This document shows, piece by piece, positions 27,181 to 35,305 of a stretch of DNA of 63,333 bases (position 1 is the stretch's first letter; every line of letters begins with the position of its first letter). The stretch is from NCBI GenBank assembly GCA_001898995.1, contig MKVZ01000011.1:1-63333 (forward strand). The letters run 5' to 3'. This stretch comes from Rhizobiales bacterium 63-22 (GTDB lineage Bacteria; Pseudomonadota; Alphaproteobacteria; Rhizobiales; Rhizobiaceae). The translations under genes were made by a program, and so were the position numbers. The notes beneath the pieces are model-generated. The model ran no database searches and had not been told where the DNA came from. It saw only the letters and a list, made by a program, of their open reading frames with translations.

Positions 27181-27468
27181 TCATTTGCGCAATTCGGCCT
27201 CGATCTCGTCGAAGGCCTTGTCCTTGCCGATGCCGGTCAGGAAGGCCAGCCCCTTGATCACCGGCTTGGTGATGGAGGCGGAAACCGGTGTCGTCGCCAC
27301 GATCAGGTCGACATTGTCGGCCAATGACGGCGCCTCGGTGGCCTTGGCCTGCTGGGCGTTGAAGGTGAGCCCGCGCTTCTTCATTTCCTCCGTCACCGCC
27401 ACGTTCACGGCGGTCGAGGTCGCCACGCCCGTGCCGCAAACGAAGAGAATTGTCTTGATTTTCGCCAT
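27181..27468 (-). CDS. PTS galactitol-family IIB component
   Basis: 95-residue cytoplasmic phosphocarrier. The phospho-cysteine loop CGTGVATST starts at C11 (KIKTILFVCGTGVATSTAV), and the rest is a small Rossmann-like domain (DLIVATTPVSASITKPVI), as in GatB. It is the last gene of the IIC-IIA-IIB operon, 15 bp after IIA. Annotation as galactitol type is by family; the substrate is open. Confidence 0.92.
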   Translation of the reverse strand: MAKIKTILFVCGTGVATSTAVNVAVTEEMKKRGLTFNAQQAKATEAPSLADNVDLIVATTPVSASITKPVIKGLAFLTGIGKDKAFDEIEAELRK

Positions 27469-27483
27469 TGGTGTCTCCTCCGT

Positions 27484-27945
27484 TCAGGCCAGCGCGGCTT
27501 CGACGTCCGCGAGCGTCCGCGCCTGCTTCAGCCGTTCCATCGCGTCCGCGTTCTGGATCGTCGTCATGATCTGCTGCAAGGTTTCGATCTGCGTGTTCTT
27601 GTCGTCGATGGCGAGCAGAAAGACGAATCCGACCGGCAGCGGCTCATCGGGAAATTCCATATTGCCGAAGGGGATCGGGGATGTGAGCGTGGCGAACGCT
27701 ATGCCCGTCCTGATCACATGCTCGGGATCGGTATGCGGAACGGCGACGTTGTCCTTGCGGCGCAACGGCAGGCCCGTCGGCAGGCTCAATTCCCGCGCGA
27801 CGACCGCGTCGGCATAGCTCGGCTTCACATAGCCGAGCCGCTCCAGCTTGCCGGCGAGAATACGGATGATCTCCACGTTGCTTTTCGCGTTGCTCTGAAG
27901 CTCGATCGCCTCCGGATTGAGAAAAGCCATCAGATGGTTCGTCAT
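27484..27945 (-). CDS. PTS IIA component (fructose/galactitol-type)
   Basis: 153 residues from the second ATG (MTNHLMAFLNPEAIEL), which has GGAG at good spacing; an ATG four codons earlier is less likely. The PTS_EIIA type-2 signature is clear: the phospho-His H71 in DNVAVPHTDPEHV, preceded by ARELSLPTGLPLR. It receives phosphate from HPr and passes it to IIB. It lies between the IIC and IIB genes of the same operon. Confidence 0.92.
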   Translation of the reverse strand: MTNHLMAFLNPEAIELQSNAKSNVEIIRILAGKLERLGYVKPSYADAVVARELSLPTGLPLRRKDNVAVPHTDPEHVIRTGIAFATLTSPIPFGNMEFPDEPLPVGFVFLLAIDDKNTQIETLQQIMTTIQNADAMERLKQARTLADVEAALA

Positions 27946-28024
27946 TCCATTCTCCATACCTGAAAACCGCGTGCCGTGAAGGCCGGCGGTTCTTAATGGT
28001 CCGTTTGCGTCTTTTCCGGGGCGG

Positions 28025-29428
28025 TCAGGCCGTTTGCTCCGCTTCGTCCTCCGCGCCCGCCGCCCGCTCCCATGCGAGCGGATTGCGGCGATAGAGAATG
28101 AAAAGAACGGCGATCACCACGGCGATCAGCGCGATGCCCACGGCGCCAAGCCACTGGACCGCCTCGATGATGACGTATGGAATCCAGAGGAAGCCATCGA
28201 CCACCGACGTGATTTGCAGGGCATTGGCCGGCATCTTGAAGCCCGACGCCTGCGCGGCGCTGGTGAAGAGCGGGGCCAGCGCGTTGGCGACGTAGAAGCC
28301 GATGGCGAGCGTTACCGTGCCCACGACGACCATACGGAACACGTTGCCCTTCAGCACCGGTGCGGTGAGGGCGACGATGAAGGGAATGACCGCGAGATCG
28401 GCGAACAGGATGACCCGGTTGCCGGGCAGGATCACCGACAGGACGATGGCGATCGGCACCAGAATGAGCGAGGAGGCGATCGCCGCCGGGTGACCGATCA
28501 GGATCGCGGAATCGAGACCGACCAGCAATTCGCGGTCGCCGGTGCGCCGGCGGACGAACTCGTGCGCGGCGTCGGAAACCGGCAGCAGCCCTTCCATCAA
28601 TATCTTCACCATGCGCGGCAAGAGCAGCATGACGGCGGCGAGCGTCATGCCCGCGCCCAGCACCTTGGCCAGCACCTGCCCGAAATCGCCGGCATTGTAG
28701 AAGGCGATCAGCCCCAGCACGAGTCCGATGACGAGGCCGAGGATCACCGGTTCGCCGAATACGCCGAAGCGGCGCTCGATGGTCTCGGTGCTGATTTCGA
28801 TACGGTTGATGCCCGGAATGCGGTCCATGACCCAGTTGAGCACGATGGCGATGGGCAGGATCTGCGCCGAGGCCAGATGCGGCACCGAAACGCCCGGCAC
28901 GCCGTAGAACTGCTGCACCGCCCGCGCCGACCAGTCGGCGAAAAGCAGCGACAGGGCGGCCACGAGCGCCGCAATGATGATGCCGTAGGCGAGGTTGTCG
29001 GTCGCGGCGACCACCAGCGAGCCGACGAAGGCGAAATGCCAGAAGTTCCACACGTCCACGTTCAGCGTGCGCGTCCAGCGCATCAGCAGGAGCGCGATGT
29101 TGACGAGGATGCCGACCGGGATCACCCACAGGCCCACCGAGGAGCCGAAGGCGATGGCCGCCGCCGACGGCCAGCCCACATCCACGATGTCGCGCTTGAT
29201 GCCGGTATTGGTGACGATGGCCTTTGCCACCTCGCCGATGGTGGTGAACATCAGCCCCAGCACCAGATTGATGCCGATGAAGGCGACGCCGATGGTGACG
29301 GCGGCACGAAAGGCCTTGCCGACCTTGGCGCCCAGAACCACGGCGATGACGAAGATGACGACGGGAAGCAGAACCGTCGCTCCCAGCGTGTCGATGGCGG
29401 ATTTCAGGCCGCTCAGGAATGCGTCCAT
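28025..29428 (-). CDS. PTS galactitol-family IIC permease
   Basis: 467-residue inner-membrane permease from the ATG giving MDAFLSGLKSAIDTLGATVL, with GGGAGGAAG upstream. It has about 10-12 hydrophobic segments. Family marks are FIGINLVLGLMFTTIGEVAKA, DVGWPSAAAIAFGS and LLVGLDSAILIGHPAAIASS; the length is near GatC (about 450). It is the first gene of the IIC-IIA-IIB operon, which is divergent from the DRL oxidoreductase. With IIA and IIB it makes a complete galactitol-type PTS. Confidence 0.92.
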   Translation of the reverse strand: MDAFLSGLKSAIDTLGATVLLPVVIFVIAVVLGAKVGKAFRAAVTIGVAFIGINLVLGLMFTTIGEVAKAIVTNTGIKRDIVDVGWPSAAAIAFGSSVGLWVIPVGILVNIALLLMRWTRTLNVDVWNFWHFAFVGSLVVAATDNLAYGIIIAALVAALSLLFADWSARAVQQFYGVPGVSVPHLASAQILPIAIVLNWVMDRIPGINRIEISTETIERRFGVFGEPVILGLVIGLVLGLIAFYNAGDFGQVLAKVLGAGMTLAAVMLLLPRMVKILMEGLLPVSDAAHEFVRRRTGDRELLVGLDSAILIGHPAAIASSLILVPIAIVLSVILPGNRVILFADLAVIPFIVALTAPVLKGNVFRMVVVGTVTLAIGFYVANALAPLFTSAAQASGFKMPANALQITSVVDGFLWIPYVIIEAVQWLGAVGIALIAVVIAVLFILYRRNPLAWERAAGAEDEAEQTA

Positions 29429-29563
29429 GTTCTCTTCCTCCCGGATTCGCAGCGCAACGGGACTCCCCACCCAATGCGCTGCGGAACTTTTTTATAGCAG
29501 GCCAATGTTTCTCCACAAGCGGTAAAGCATGCGTGAGCGGGGCGCGGTTTTACGTGGCCGATG

Positions 29564-29575
29564 AACACTAGTGTT
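29564..29575. promoter_or_regulatory. AACACTAGTGTT palindrome
   Basis: Perfect 12-bp palindrome with GAACA/TGTTG flanks, next to the -35 of the DRL promoter. Its half-site AACA is the same as in the shared operator 8 bp downstream, so the two may be bound by one protein. Confidence 0.5.
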
Positions 29576-29602
29576 GACTTGGAAACAAATGTTCAGTATT
29601 GA
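29574..29602 (+). promoter_or_regulatory. Putative promoter and operator of the DRL operon
   Basis: TTGACT (-35), a 17-bp spacer and TATTGA (-10). The spacer holds AAACAAATGTTC (29583-29594), identical over 12 bases to the site in the gutM promoter and in a similar place, as expected for a repressor operator. No protein can be assigned. Confidence 0.6.
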
Positions 29603-29650
29603 ATAATGGAAGGACGCGCGGGCGTCTGGAGGATTTTTCAGGAGGAAATC

Positions 29651-30970
29651 ATGGCGACGAATGTGGCACTCATCGGCCTTGCGCGGGACATGCAGGCGCG
29701 GGCGGACAGCGGTCGCCCGGTCCGCATCGGGCTGATCGGCTCCGGCGAAATGGGCACCGACATCGTCACCCGCGTCGCGCATATGCCGGGCATCGAGATC
29801 GGCGCGATCTCCGAACTGCGCGTGCCGAACGCGCTGAAAGCCGTCGATATCGCCTATCAGGAACAGGGCCACGGGCGCGAGGTCTCCAACGCCTCCGATC
29901 TCACCGCGGCGATGGAATCCGGCAAGATCGCCGTCACCGACAACGCCGACCTCATCCTCCAGAACGACCTGATCGACGTGGTGATCGACGCCACCGGCGT
30001 CCCGGCGGTGGGCGCGGAGATCGGCCTGCGCGCCATGGAGCACGGCAAGCATCTGGTCATGATGAATGTCGAGGCCGACGTCACCATCGGCGCATACCTC
30101 AAGTCCGAGGCCGACCGGCTCGGCGTCACCTATTCGCTCGGCGCGGGTGACGAGCCGTCCTCCTGCATGGAGCTTATCGAATTCGTCTCGGCAATGGGGC
30201 ATCCCATCGTCGCCGCCGGCAAGGGCAAGAACAATCCGCTCAACATCGACGCCATCCCCGACGACTATGCGGAGGAGGCCACGCGCCGCAACATGAACGT
30301 GCGCATGCTGGTGGAGTTCGTCGACGGCTCCAAGACCATGGTGGAGATGGCGGCCATCGCCAACGCCACCGGCCTCGTGCCCGACAAGCCGGGCATGCAC
30401 GGCCCCGCCGCGACGCTCGACCAGTTGAGCAAGACGCTGATCCCGGAGAAGGACGGCGGCGTGCTGTCGAAGGTGGGCGTTGTGGATTATTCCATCGGCA
30501 AGGGCGTCGCGCCGGGCGTGTTCGTGGTGGCCGACATGTCGCATCCGCGCATTTCCGAGCGCATGGAAGACCTGAAGATGGGCAAGGGGCCTTACTTCAC
30601 CTTTCATCGCCCCTATCACCTGACCTCGCTCGAAGTGCCGCTGACCTGCGCCCGCGTCGTGCTCTACGGCAAGCCGGATATGGTGCCGCTGGCCAAGCCC
30701 GTGGCGGAAGTCTGCGCGGTGGCCAAGAAGGACATGCAGCCGGGCGAGAAGCTCGATGCCATCGGCGAATATTGCTACCGCGCATGGATCATGACCGCGC
30801 CGGAAGCACACGCCGCCCACGCCGTTCCCTGTGGCCTGCTCCAGGGCGGCTCCGTGACCAAGCCCATCAGGAAGGGCGAACTCATCACCTATGACAACGC
30901 CGCCGTCGCGCCCGGCTCCAAGATCGCCGAACTGCGCGCCCGGCAGGACAAGCTCGTCTACGGAGCGTGA
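29651..30970 (+). CDS. DXR-like (DRL) NAD(P)H-dependent oxidoreductase with SAF domain
   Basis: 439 residues from the ATG with AGGAGG upstream. The N-terminal Rossmann domain is VRIGLIGSGEMGTDIVTRVA. The catalytic part shows VMMNVEADVTIGAYL, YSLGAGDEPSSCMELIEFVS, GKGKNNPLNIDAIPDDY and RNMNVRMLVEFVDGSKTM. A C-terminal SAF-like domain has AKKDMQPGEKLDAIGEYC. These segments match, from memory, the Brucella abortus DRL, which converts 1-deoxy-D-xylulose 5-phosphate to 2-C-methyl-D-erythritol 4-phosphate. Automatic annotation often calls the family homoserine-dehydrogenase-like. The position with PTS and acetoin-type dehydrogenase genes suggests it may run in a catabolic direction here. Alternatively it could be this organism's DXR. 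Confidence 0.85.
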   Translation: MATNVALIGLARDMQARADSGRPVRIGLIGSGEMGTDIVTRVAHMPGIEIGAISELRVPNALKAVDIAYQEQGHGREVSNASDLTAAMESGKIAVTDNADLILQNDLIDVVIDATGVPAVGAEIGLRAMEHGKHLVMMNVEADVTIGAYLKSEADRLGVTYSLGAGDEPSSCMELIEFVSAMGHPIVAAGKGKNNPLNIDAIPDDYAEEATRRNMNVRMLVEFVDGSKTMVEMAAIANATGLVPDKPGMHGPAATLDQLSKTLIPEKDGGVLSKVGVVDYSIGKGVAPGVFVVADMSHPRISERMEDLKMGKGPYFTFHRPYHLTSLEVPLTCARVVLYGKPDMVPLAKPVAEVCAVAKKDMQPGEKLDAIGEYCYRAWIMTAPEAHAAHAVPCGLLQGGSVTKPIRKGELITYDNAAVAPGSKIAELRARQDKLVYGA

Positions 30971-30981
30971 GGAACGCCGCC

Positions 30982-32019
30982 ATGGCCCAGACCCAGAAAA
31001 CCGCCGCGCCGGACGCCGGCGATCGCCGCAACCTGCCCTTCGCCTTCCGCACATATTCGCCGGAACAGCTCAAGGAGGCGCTGCGCAGGATGTATCTCAT
31101 CCGCCGCTTCGAGGAAGGGGCGGAGGAAAGCTACACGCGCGGGCTGATCCACGGCACCATGCACCTGTCCATCGGGCAGGAGGCGAGCGCAATGGGTTCC
31201 TGCCTGCCGCTCAACGACGACGACATGATCACCTCCACCCATCGCGGCCATGGGCATTGCATCGCCAAGGGCGCGGATGTGAAGCGCATGTTCGCCGAGT
31301 TCTTCGGCAAGGAGACCGGCTATTGCAAGGGTCGCGGCGGCTCCATGCACATCGCCGACGTGTCGAAGGGCAATCTGGGCGCGAACGGCATCGTCGGTGG
31401 CGGCATTCCCATCGCGGTGGGCGCGGCGCTTTCGGCCAAGAAGCAGAAGAACGGCAAGGTGGTCGTGTCTTTTTTCGGCGACGGGGCCAACAACGAAGGC
31501 GCGTTCCACGAGGCGCTCAACATGGCCGCCGTGTGGAAATTGCCGGTGGTTTTCGTCTGCGAGAACAACGGCTACGGCATGTCGACCTCCACCAAACGCT
31601 CCACCGCCGTCGCCAATGTCGCCGACCGCGCCGCCGCCTACGCCATGCCGGGCAGGGTGGTGGACGGCAACAATCTGTCCGAGGTGGCCGAGGCGATCAG
31701 CGAGGCGGTCGAGCGGGCGCGGCGCGGCGATGGCCCGTCGCTGATCGAGAACAAGACCTACCGCATCCGCGGCCATTCCAAGAGCGACCGCAACCGTTAC
31801 CGCACCAAGGAAGAGATCGAGGACTGGGCCACCAACCACAATCCGATCGCGCTGTTCGAGGCCGAACTGAAGGCCCATGGCGTGCTCGACGACGCGGAGC
31901 TTGAGACGATCCGCGCCGATGTGGAGCGCGAAATCGCCGAGGCCATCGAATACGCGAAGAACAGCCCCGCGCCGGACCTCGCCAACCTCACCCGCGACGT
32001 ATATACGGACACGATCTGA
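30982..32019 (+). CDS. acoA: TPP-dependent dehydrogenase E1 alpha subunit (acetoin dehydrogenase-like)
   Basis: 345 residues from the ATG 12 bp after the DRL stop (GAGGAAC upstream); a GTG overlapping that stop is a possible alternative. TPP/Mg site: [20 protein letters not shown] (GDG...NN, 166-185 region). Other E1-alpha features are [30 protein letters not shown] and [19 protein letters not shown]. It forms an alpha2-beta2 E1 with the next gene. Pyruvate and acetoin E1s look alike in this region; the acetoin-type call rests on the unusual E2 two genes downstream. Confidence 0.9.
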   Translation: MAQTQKTAAPDAGDRRNLPFAFRTYSPEQLKEALRRMYLIRRFEEGAEESYTRGLIHGTMHLSIGQEASAMGSCLPLNDDDMITSTHRGHGHCIAKGADVKRMFAEFFGKETGYCKGRGGSMHIADVSKGNLGANGIVGGGIPIAVGAALSAKKQKNGKVVVSFFGDGANNEGAFHEALNMAAVWKLPVVFVCENNGYGMSTSTKRSTAVANVADRAAAYAMPGRVVDGNNLSEVAEAISEAVERARRGDGPSLIENKTYRIRGHSKSDRNRYRTKEEIEDWATNHNPIALFEAELKAHGVLDDAELETIRADVEREIAEAIEYAKNSPAPDLANLTRDVYTDTI

Positions 32020-32020
32020 G

Positions 32021-33019
32021 ATGGACGCCACCATTCGCGAACTGAGCTATTCGCAGGCCATTCAGGAGGCCATGGCCATCGCCATGGAGCGCGACGAGCG
32101 CGTGTTCCTGATGGGCGAGGACATCGGCGTCTATGGCGGCGCGTTCCAGGTGACGGGCGATCTCGTGCATCGTTTCGGCGATGACCGCGTCATGGACACG
32201 CCGATTTCGGAACTGGGCGGCGCGGGTGTCGCCGTCGGCGCGGCGCTGACTGGCATGCGGCCGATCTTCGAGTTCCAGTTCTCCGATTTCGCGGCGCTCG
32301 CCATGGAGCAGATCGTCAATCAGGCGGCGAAGATCCGCTACATGCTGGGCGGCGCGGTCTCGGTGCCGCTGGTCATGCGCTTTCCCGCCGGCTCCGGCAC
32401 CGGGGCGGCGGCGCAGCACAGCCAGAGCCTGGAGGCCTGGCTCGGCCATGTGCCGGGGCTGAAGGTGGTGCAGCCCTCCACGCCGCACGACGTCAAGGGC
32501 CTGCTGCTTGCCGCCGTCGAGGACCCCGATCCGGTGATGATCTTCGAGCACAAGCTTCTCTACAAGATGAAGGGCCCGGTGCCGGAAGGCTATTATACCG
32601 TGCCGATCGGCAAGGCGGCGGTCGTGCGCGAGGGCCGCGACCTCACCATCGTGGCGAGCGCCATCATGGTGCACAGGGCGCTGGAGGCGGCGGCCGAACT
32701 CGCCAAGGAAGGCATAGACGTCGAGGTGATCGACCTGCGCTCCGTGCGCCCCATCGACCGCGACACCATCGTCGCCAGCGTGAAGAAAACCTCGAAGCTG
32801 CTCTGCGTCTACGAGGCGGTGAAGACGCTCGGCGTCGGCGCGGAAATCTCCGCGATTGTCGCGGAGAGCGAGGCCTTCGACTATCTCGACGCGCCCATCG
32901 TGCGGCTGGGCGGGGCGGAGACGCCCATTCCCTACAATCCCGATCTGGAGCGCGCGACGGTGCCGCAGACGCCGGATATCGTCGGAAGCGCCCGCGATCT
33001 CGTCAAGGGAGTGCGCTGA
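32021..33019 (+). CDS. acoB: TPP-dependent dehydrogenase E1 beta subunit (acetoin dehydrogenase-like)
   Basis: 332 residues; start at the ATG one base after the alpha-subunit stop, so coupled. Features of E1 beta are [58 protein letters not shown] and the C-terminal transketolase-like domain ([18 protein letters not shown]). It pairs with the preceding gene to decarboxylate a 2-oxoacid or cleave an alpha-hydroxyketone and load the acyl group onto the lipoyl E2. Confidence 0.92.
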   Translation: MDATIRELSYSQAIQEAMAIAMERDERVFLMGEDIGVYGGAFQVTGDLVHRFGDDRVMDTPISELGGAGVAVGAALTGMRPIFEFQFSDFAALAMEQIVNQAAKIRYMLGGAVSVPLVMRFPAGSGTGAAAQHSQSLEAWLGHVPGLKVVQPSTPHDVKGLLLAAVEDPDPVMIFEHKLLYKMKGPVPEGYYTVPIGKAAVVREGRDLTIVASAIMVHRALEAAAELAKEGIDVEVIDLRSVRPIDRDTIVASVKKTSKLLCVYEAVKTLGVGAEISAIVAESEAFDYLDAPIVRLGGAETPIPYNPDLERATVPQTPDIVGSARDLVKGVR

Positions 33020-33021
33020 CC

Positions 33022-34317
33022 ATGGCGGTGGAAGTCATCCTGCCTAAAGTCGACATGGACATGGAGACCGGCCGGATTTCGCGCTGGTACGCCAAGGATG
33101 GCGACGCGGTCACCAAGGGCCAGCTCCTGTTCGAGATCGAAACCGACAAGGCGGCGATGGAAGTCGACGCGCCGGCCAGCGGCGTGCTGGGCGGCGTGGT
33201 GGCCGAAGGCGCGGTCGTGCCGGTCGGGCAGGCCGTGGCGTGGATTTACGCCGAGGGCGAGGAGCGTAAGCCGGCACCGTCCGCAGCCCCTGCGCCCGCG
33301 CCCGAACCGGCTCCTGCCGCCGAAATTCCCGCTGCTCCCGCTCCTGTCGAACCTGCTTCGTCCTCCCAGGACCATACGGACGCCGTCCGCGCCACGCCGT
33401 TGGCGCGGCGGCTTGCCCGCGAGGCGGGGCTCGATCTGGCGGTGGTCGCAGGTTCCGGCCCGAAAGGCCGCGTGCAGAAAAAGGACGTCGAGACAAAAAT
33501 CGGCAAGGCCGCAACGCCTTTTCCGGCGCGGCCCGCCTGCGCCGGCAAGGCTCCGCTCAACGCCGCATGGCTGCGCGAGGGCGAGGCCGGAAAGCTGCCC
33601 ATTGTCCTGATCCACGGCTTCGCCGCCGATCTCAATGCGTGGCGCGGGCTGCTCGCCGGCGCGTCGCTCGGCCATCCGGTGCTGGCGCTCGACCTGCCGG
33701 GCCATGGTTCCTCGCCGCGCGTCGCACCCGAAAGCGTCGACGCCATCGCCGAAATGGTGGAGGCGACGCTCGCGGCCTTCGGCGTGACCGCCTGCCTTCT
33801 GGCCGGCCATTCCTTCGGTGCGGCCGTGGCGGCCGTGGTCGCCGCGCGGGGCACGGCAGACGTGCGTTCGCTGGTGCTGATCTCCTCCGCCGGTCTCGGG
33901 CCGGAGATCAACGGGGCCTTCACCAAAGGCTTGATCGCTGCGAAAAGCGAGGCGAGCGTGGTTCCGTGGCTGCGGCTGCTGGTCAGCGACGAAAGCCTTC
34001 TGACGCGGCCCTTCATCAACGCCACCGTGGCGCAGGCCGGCGACGATGCGCTGCGCGCCGCACAGGCCGCCATCGCCGACCGCTTCTTCGCCGACGGCGC
34101 GCAGACCTTCGAGATACGCTCGGCCATCGCGCAACTGGCCATGCCGGTGCGGCTGATCTTCGGCGCGGAGGATCGGATCATTCCGGCCAGCCATGCGCAC
34201 GGGCTGCCCGGAAAGGTGGGCGTGCATATCTTCCCGCGCTGCGGACACATGCCGCAGATCGAGGAGCGCGCCGCGGTGCTGAGCGTCTTGGCCGAGTGCG
34301 CCCGCGCCGCTTCCTGA
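33022..34317 (+). CDS. acoC: Lipoyl-carrying E2 fused to alpha/beta hydrolase (AcoC-type)
   Basis: 431 residues. The biotinyl/lipoyl domain (1-80) has the lipoyl lysine K43 in FEIETDKAAMEVDAPASG. A Pro/Ala linker is followed by an E1/E3-binding domain (about 122-158, VRATPLARRLAREAGLDL). The C-terminal alpha/beta hydrolase has LIHGF (oxyanion), nucleophile S264 in AGHSFGAAV, acid D384 and base H409 (RCGHMPQIEE). There is no CAT-type acyltransferase trimer domain. The architecture matches AcoC of acetoin dehydrogenase complexes, not PDH or OGDH E2. No E3 gene is nearby. Confidence 0.92.
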   Translation: MAVEVILPKVDMDMETGRISRWYAKDGDAVTKGQLLFEIETDKAAMEVDAPASGVLGGVVAEGAVVPVGQAVAWIYAEGEERKPAPSAAPAPAPEPAPAAEIPAAPAPVEPASSSQDHTDAVRATPLARRLAREAGLDLAVVAGSGPKGRVQKKDVETKIGKAATPFPARPACAGKAPLNAAWLREGEAGKLPIVLIHGFAADLNAWRGLLAGASLGHPVLALDLPGHGSSPRVAPESVDAIAEMVEATLAAFGVTACLLAGHSFGAAVAAVVAARGTADVRSLVLISSAGLGPEINGAFTKGLIAAKSEASVVPWLRLLVSDESLLTRPFINATVAQAGDDALRAAQAAIADRFFADGAQTFEIRSAIAQLAMPVRLIFGAEDRIIPASHAHGLPGKVGVHIFPRCGHMPQIEERAAVLSVLAECARAAS

Positions 34318-34497
34318 AGCAAACGGCGCTTCGGGATAAGGGCCTTCGCATTGACATGGGACTGGCCGATGTCCGTGCCGGACATCGGCGGATCGTCCGT
34401 GTCAAGTGTGGGGTTGAGACAGACGTCGCGCATCCTGCGCAGGCTGTACGCCGCAAGACGCACCCCCGCGCGGCAAGCCCGTGAAACGCGAATCGCT

Positions 34498-35157
34498 TCA
34501 GGTCGAACGGGAACGTTCGGGGCTGTCGGCCGGCAATGTGCCGACGGTAAAGATCGCGATGCACTGCTTGAGATAGGCCCGGCGCTCCTCGTCGGAGGGC
34601 CAGCGCACCTCGCCGTGCGCGCCCTTGGCGATGATTGCGCCGAAGATCATGTCCATCAGTGTCTTCGCCGCGAACCAAGTATTGCCGATATCGATGCGTC
34701 CGGCGCGCTTCTGGCGTTCCAGCCATTCGGCGAGCAGCTTGCGGGAGTGCTCGCCGCCGCGCTCGCGCAGCATCGTCTCCAGTTCGGGAAAACGCGCTCC
34801 TTCCAGGCGGACCATTCTCACGACGGCGAGACGCTCGTGATCTTCCGCCGCGCTGAGGTCGATGCGGAAGATTCTGCCCAGCGCCTCGGCGATGGGCATG
34901 TCGTCATAATCGCCTGGAAGGTCGAGCATGCTGCGCCGATGGTCGTCGATCGCCCTGCCGAAAATATCGGCTTTGCTCCTGAATAGGGCATAGAGCGTGC
35001 GCTTGGAGATGTGGCAGGCGGCGGCGATGTCGTCCATCGTCACATCCGCATAGCCATGGAGGATGAAGAGACTGCTCGCACACCGCGCGATCTCGGTGCT
35101 GCGTTCCGCGTCGGACTTGACCTTGGGACGGCCCCTTCGAATCTTCTTTTCCAGCAT
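34498..35157 (-). CDS. TetR-family regulator of RND efflux
   Basis: 219 residues from the ATG giving MLEKKIRRGRPKVKSD. The HTH region is FILHGYADVTMDDIAAACHISKRTLYALFRSK, standard for TetR/AcrR. The C-terminal ligand domain is helical with no known signature. It is divergent from the efflux operon, so it most likely represses it; Brucella BepR plays this role for BepDE. A 7-bp inverted repeat (35261-35296) lies in the shared promoter region. Confidence 0.88.
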   Translation of the reverse strand: MLEKKIRRGRPKVKSDAERSTEIARCASSLFILHGYADVTMDDIAAACHISKRTLYALFRSKADIFGRAIDDHRRSMLDLPGDYDDMPIAEALGRIFRIDLSAAEDHERLAVVRMVRLEGARFPELETMLRERGGEHSRKLLAEWLERQKRAGRIDIGNTWFAAKTLMDMIFGAIIAKGAHGEVRWPSDEERRAYLKQCIAIFTVGTLPADSPERSRST

Positions 35158-35260
35158 TTCCCCCCGATTTCGCTGCCGATTTCGCTGCTCGTCATAGTGT
35201 TGCACGCGCACCGCAGTCACGCACTCATGCAGTCGACCCCGATTGACATGCACCACGTCC

Positions 35261-35296
35261 CCTTATTAATGGTACGTAAAAGTTTTGTAAATAAGG
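35261..35296. promoter_or_regulatory. Inverted repeat / promoter region of RND operon
   Basis: CCTTATT and AATAAGG, 22 bp apart, spanning the leader just before the adaptor start. TTGACA lies at 35243-35248 upstream. This is a plausible TetR operator. Confidence 0.4.
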
Positions 35297-35305
35297 CGCC
35301 ACCCT

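Larger units (their letters stand above)
29429..29650. promoter_or_regulatory. Divergent control region of PTS IIC and DRL operons
   Basis: 222 bp separating the galactitol-type PTS operon and the DRL operon. It contains a perfect palindrome AACACTAGTGTT (29564-29575), the shared 12-mer AAACAAATGTTC (29583-29594), and the ribosome binding site AGGAGG before DRL. This places control of both operons under what may be one regulator. Confidence 0.55.

Noticed and set aside
29651..30970. Homoserine dehydrogenase
   Set aside because: The N-terminal Rossmann part is similar, but the catalytic stretches (GAGDEPSSCMELIEF, KGKNNPLN) and SAF tail fit the DXR-like DRL family; no threonine genes are near.
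30982..34317. Pyruvate dehydrogenase complex
   Set aside because: The E2 lacks the CAT domain and has a hydrolase instead, and the context is PTS/DRL rather than eno-pdh-lip genes.
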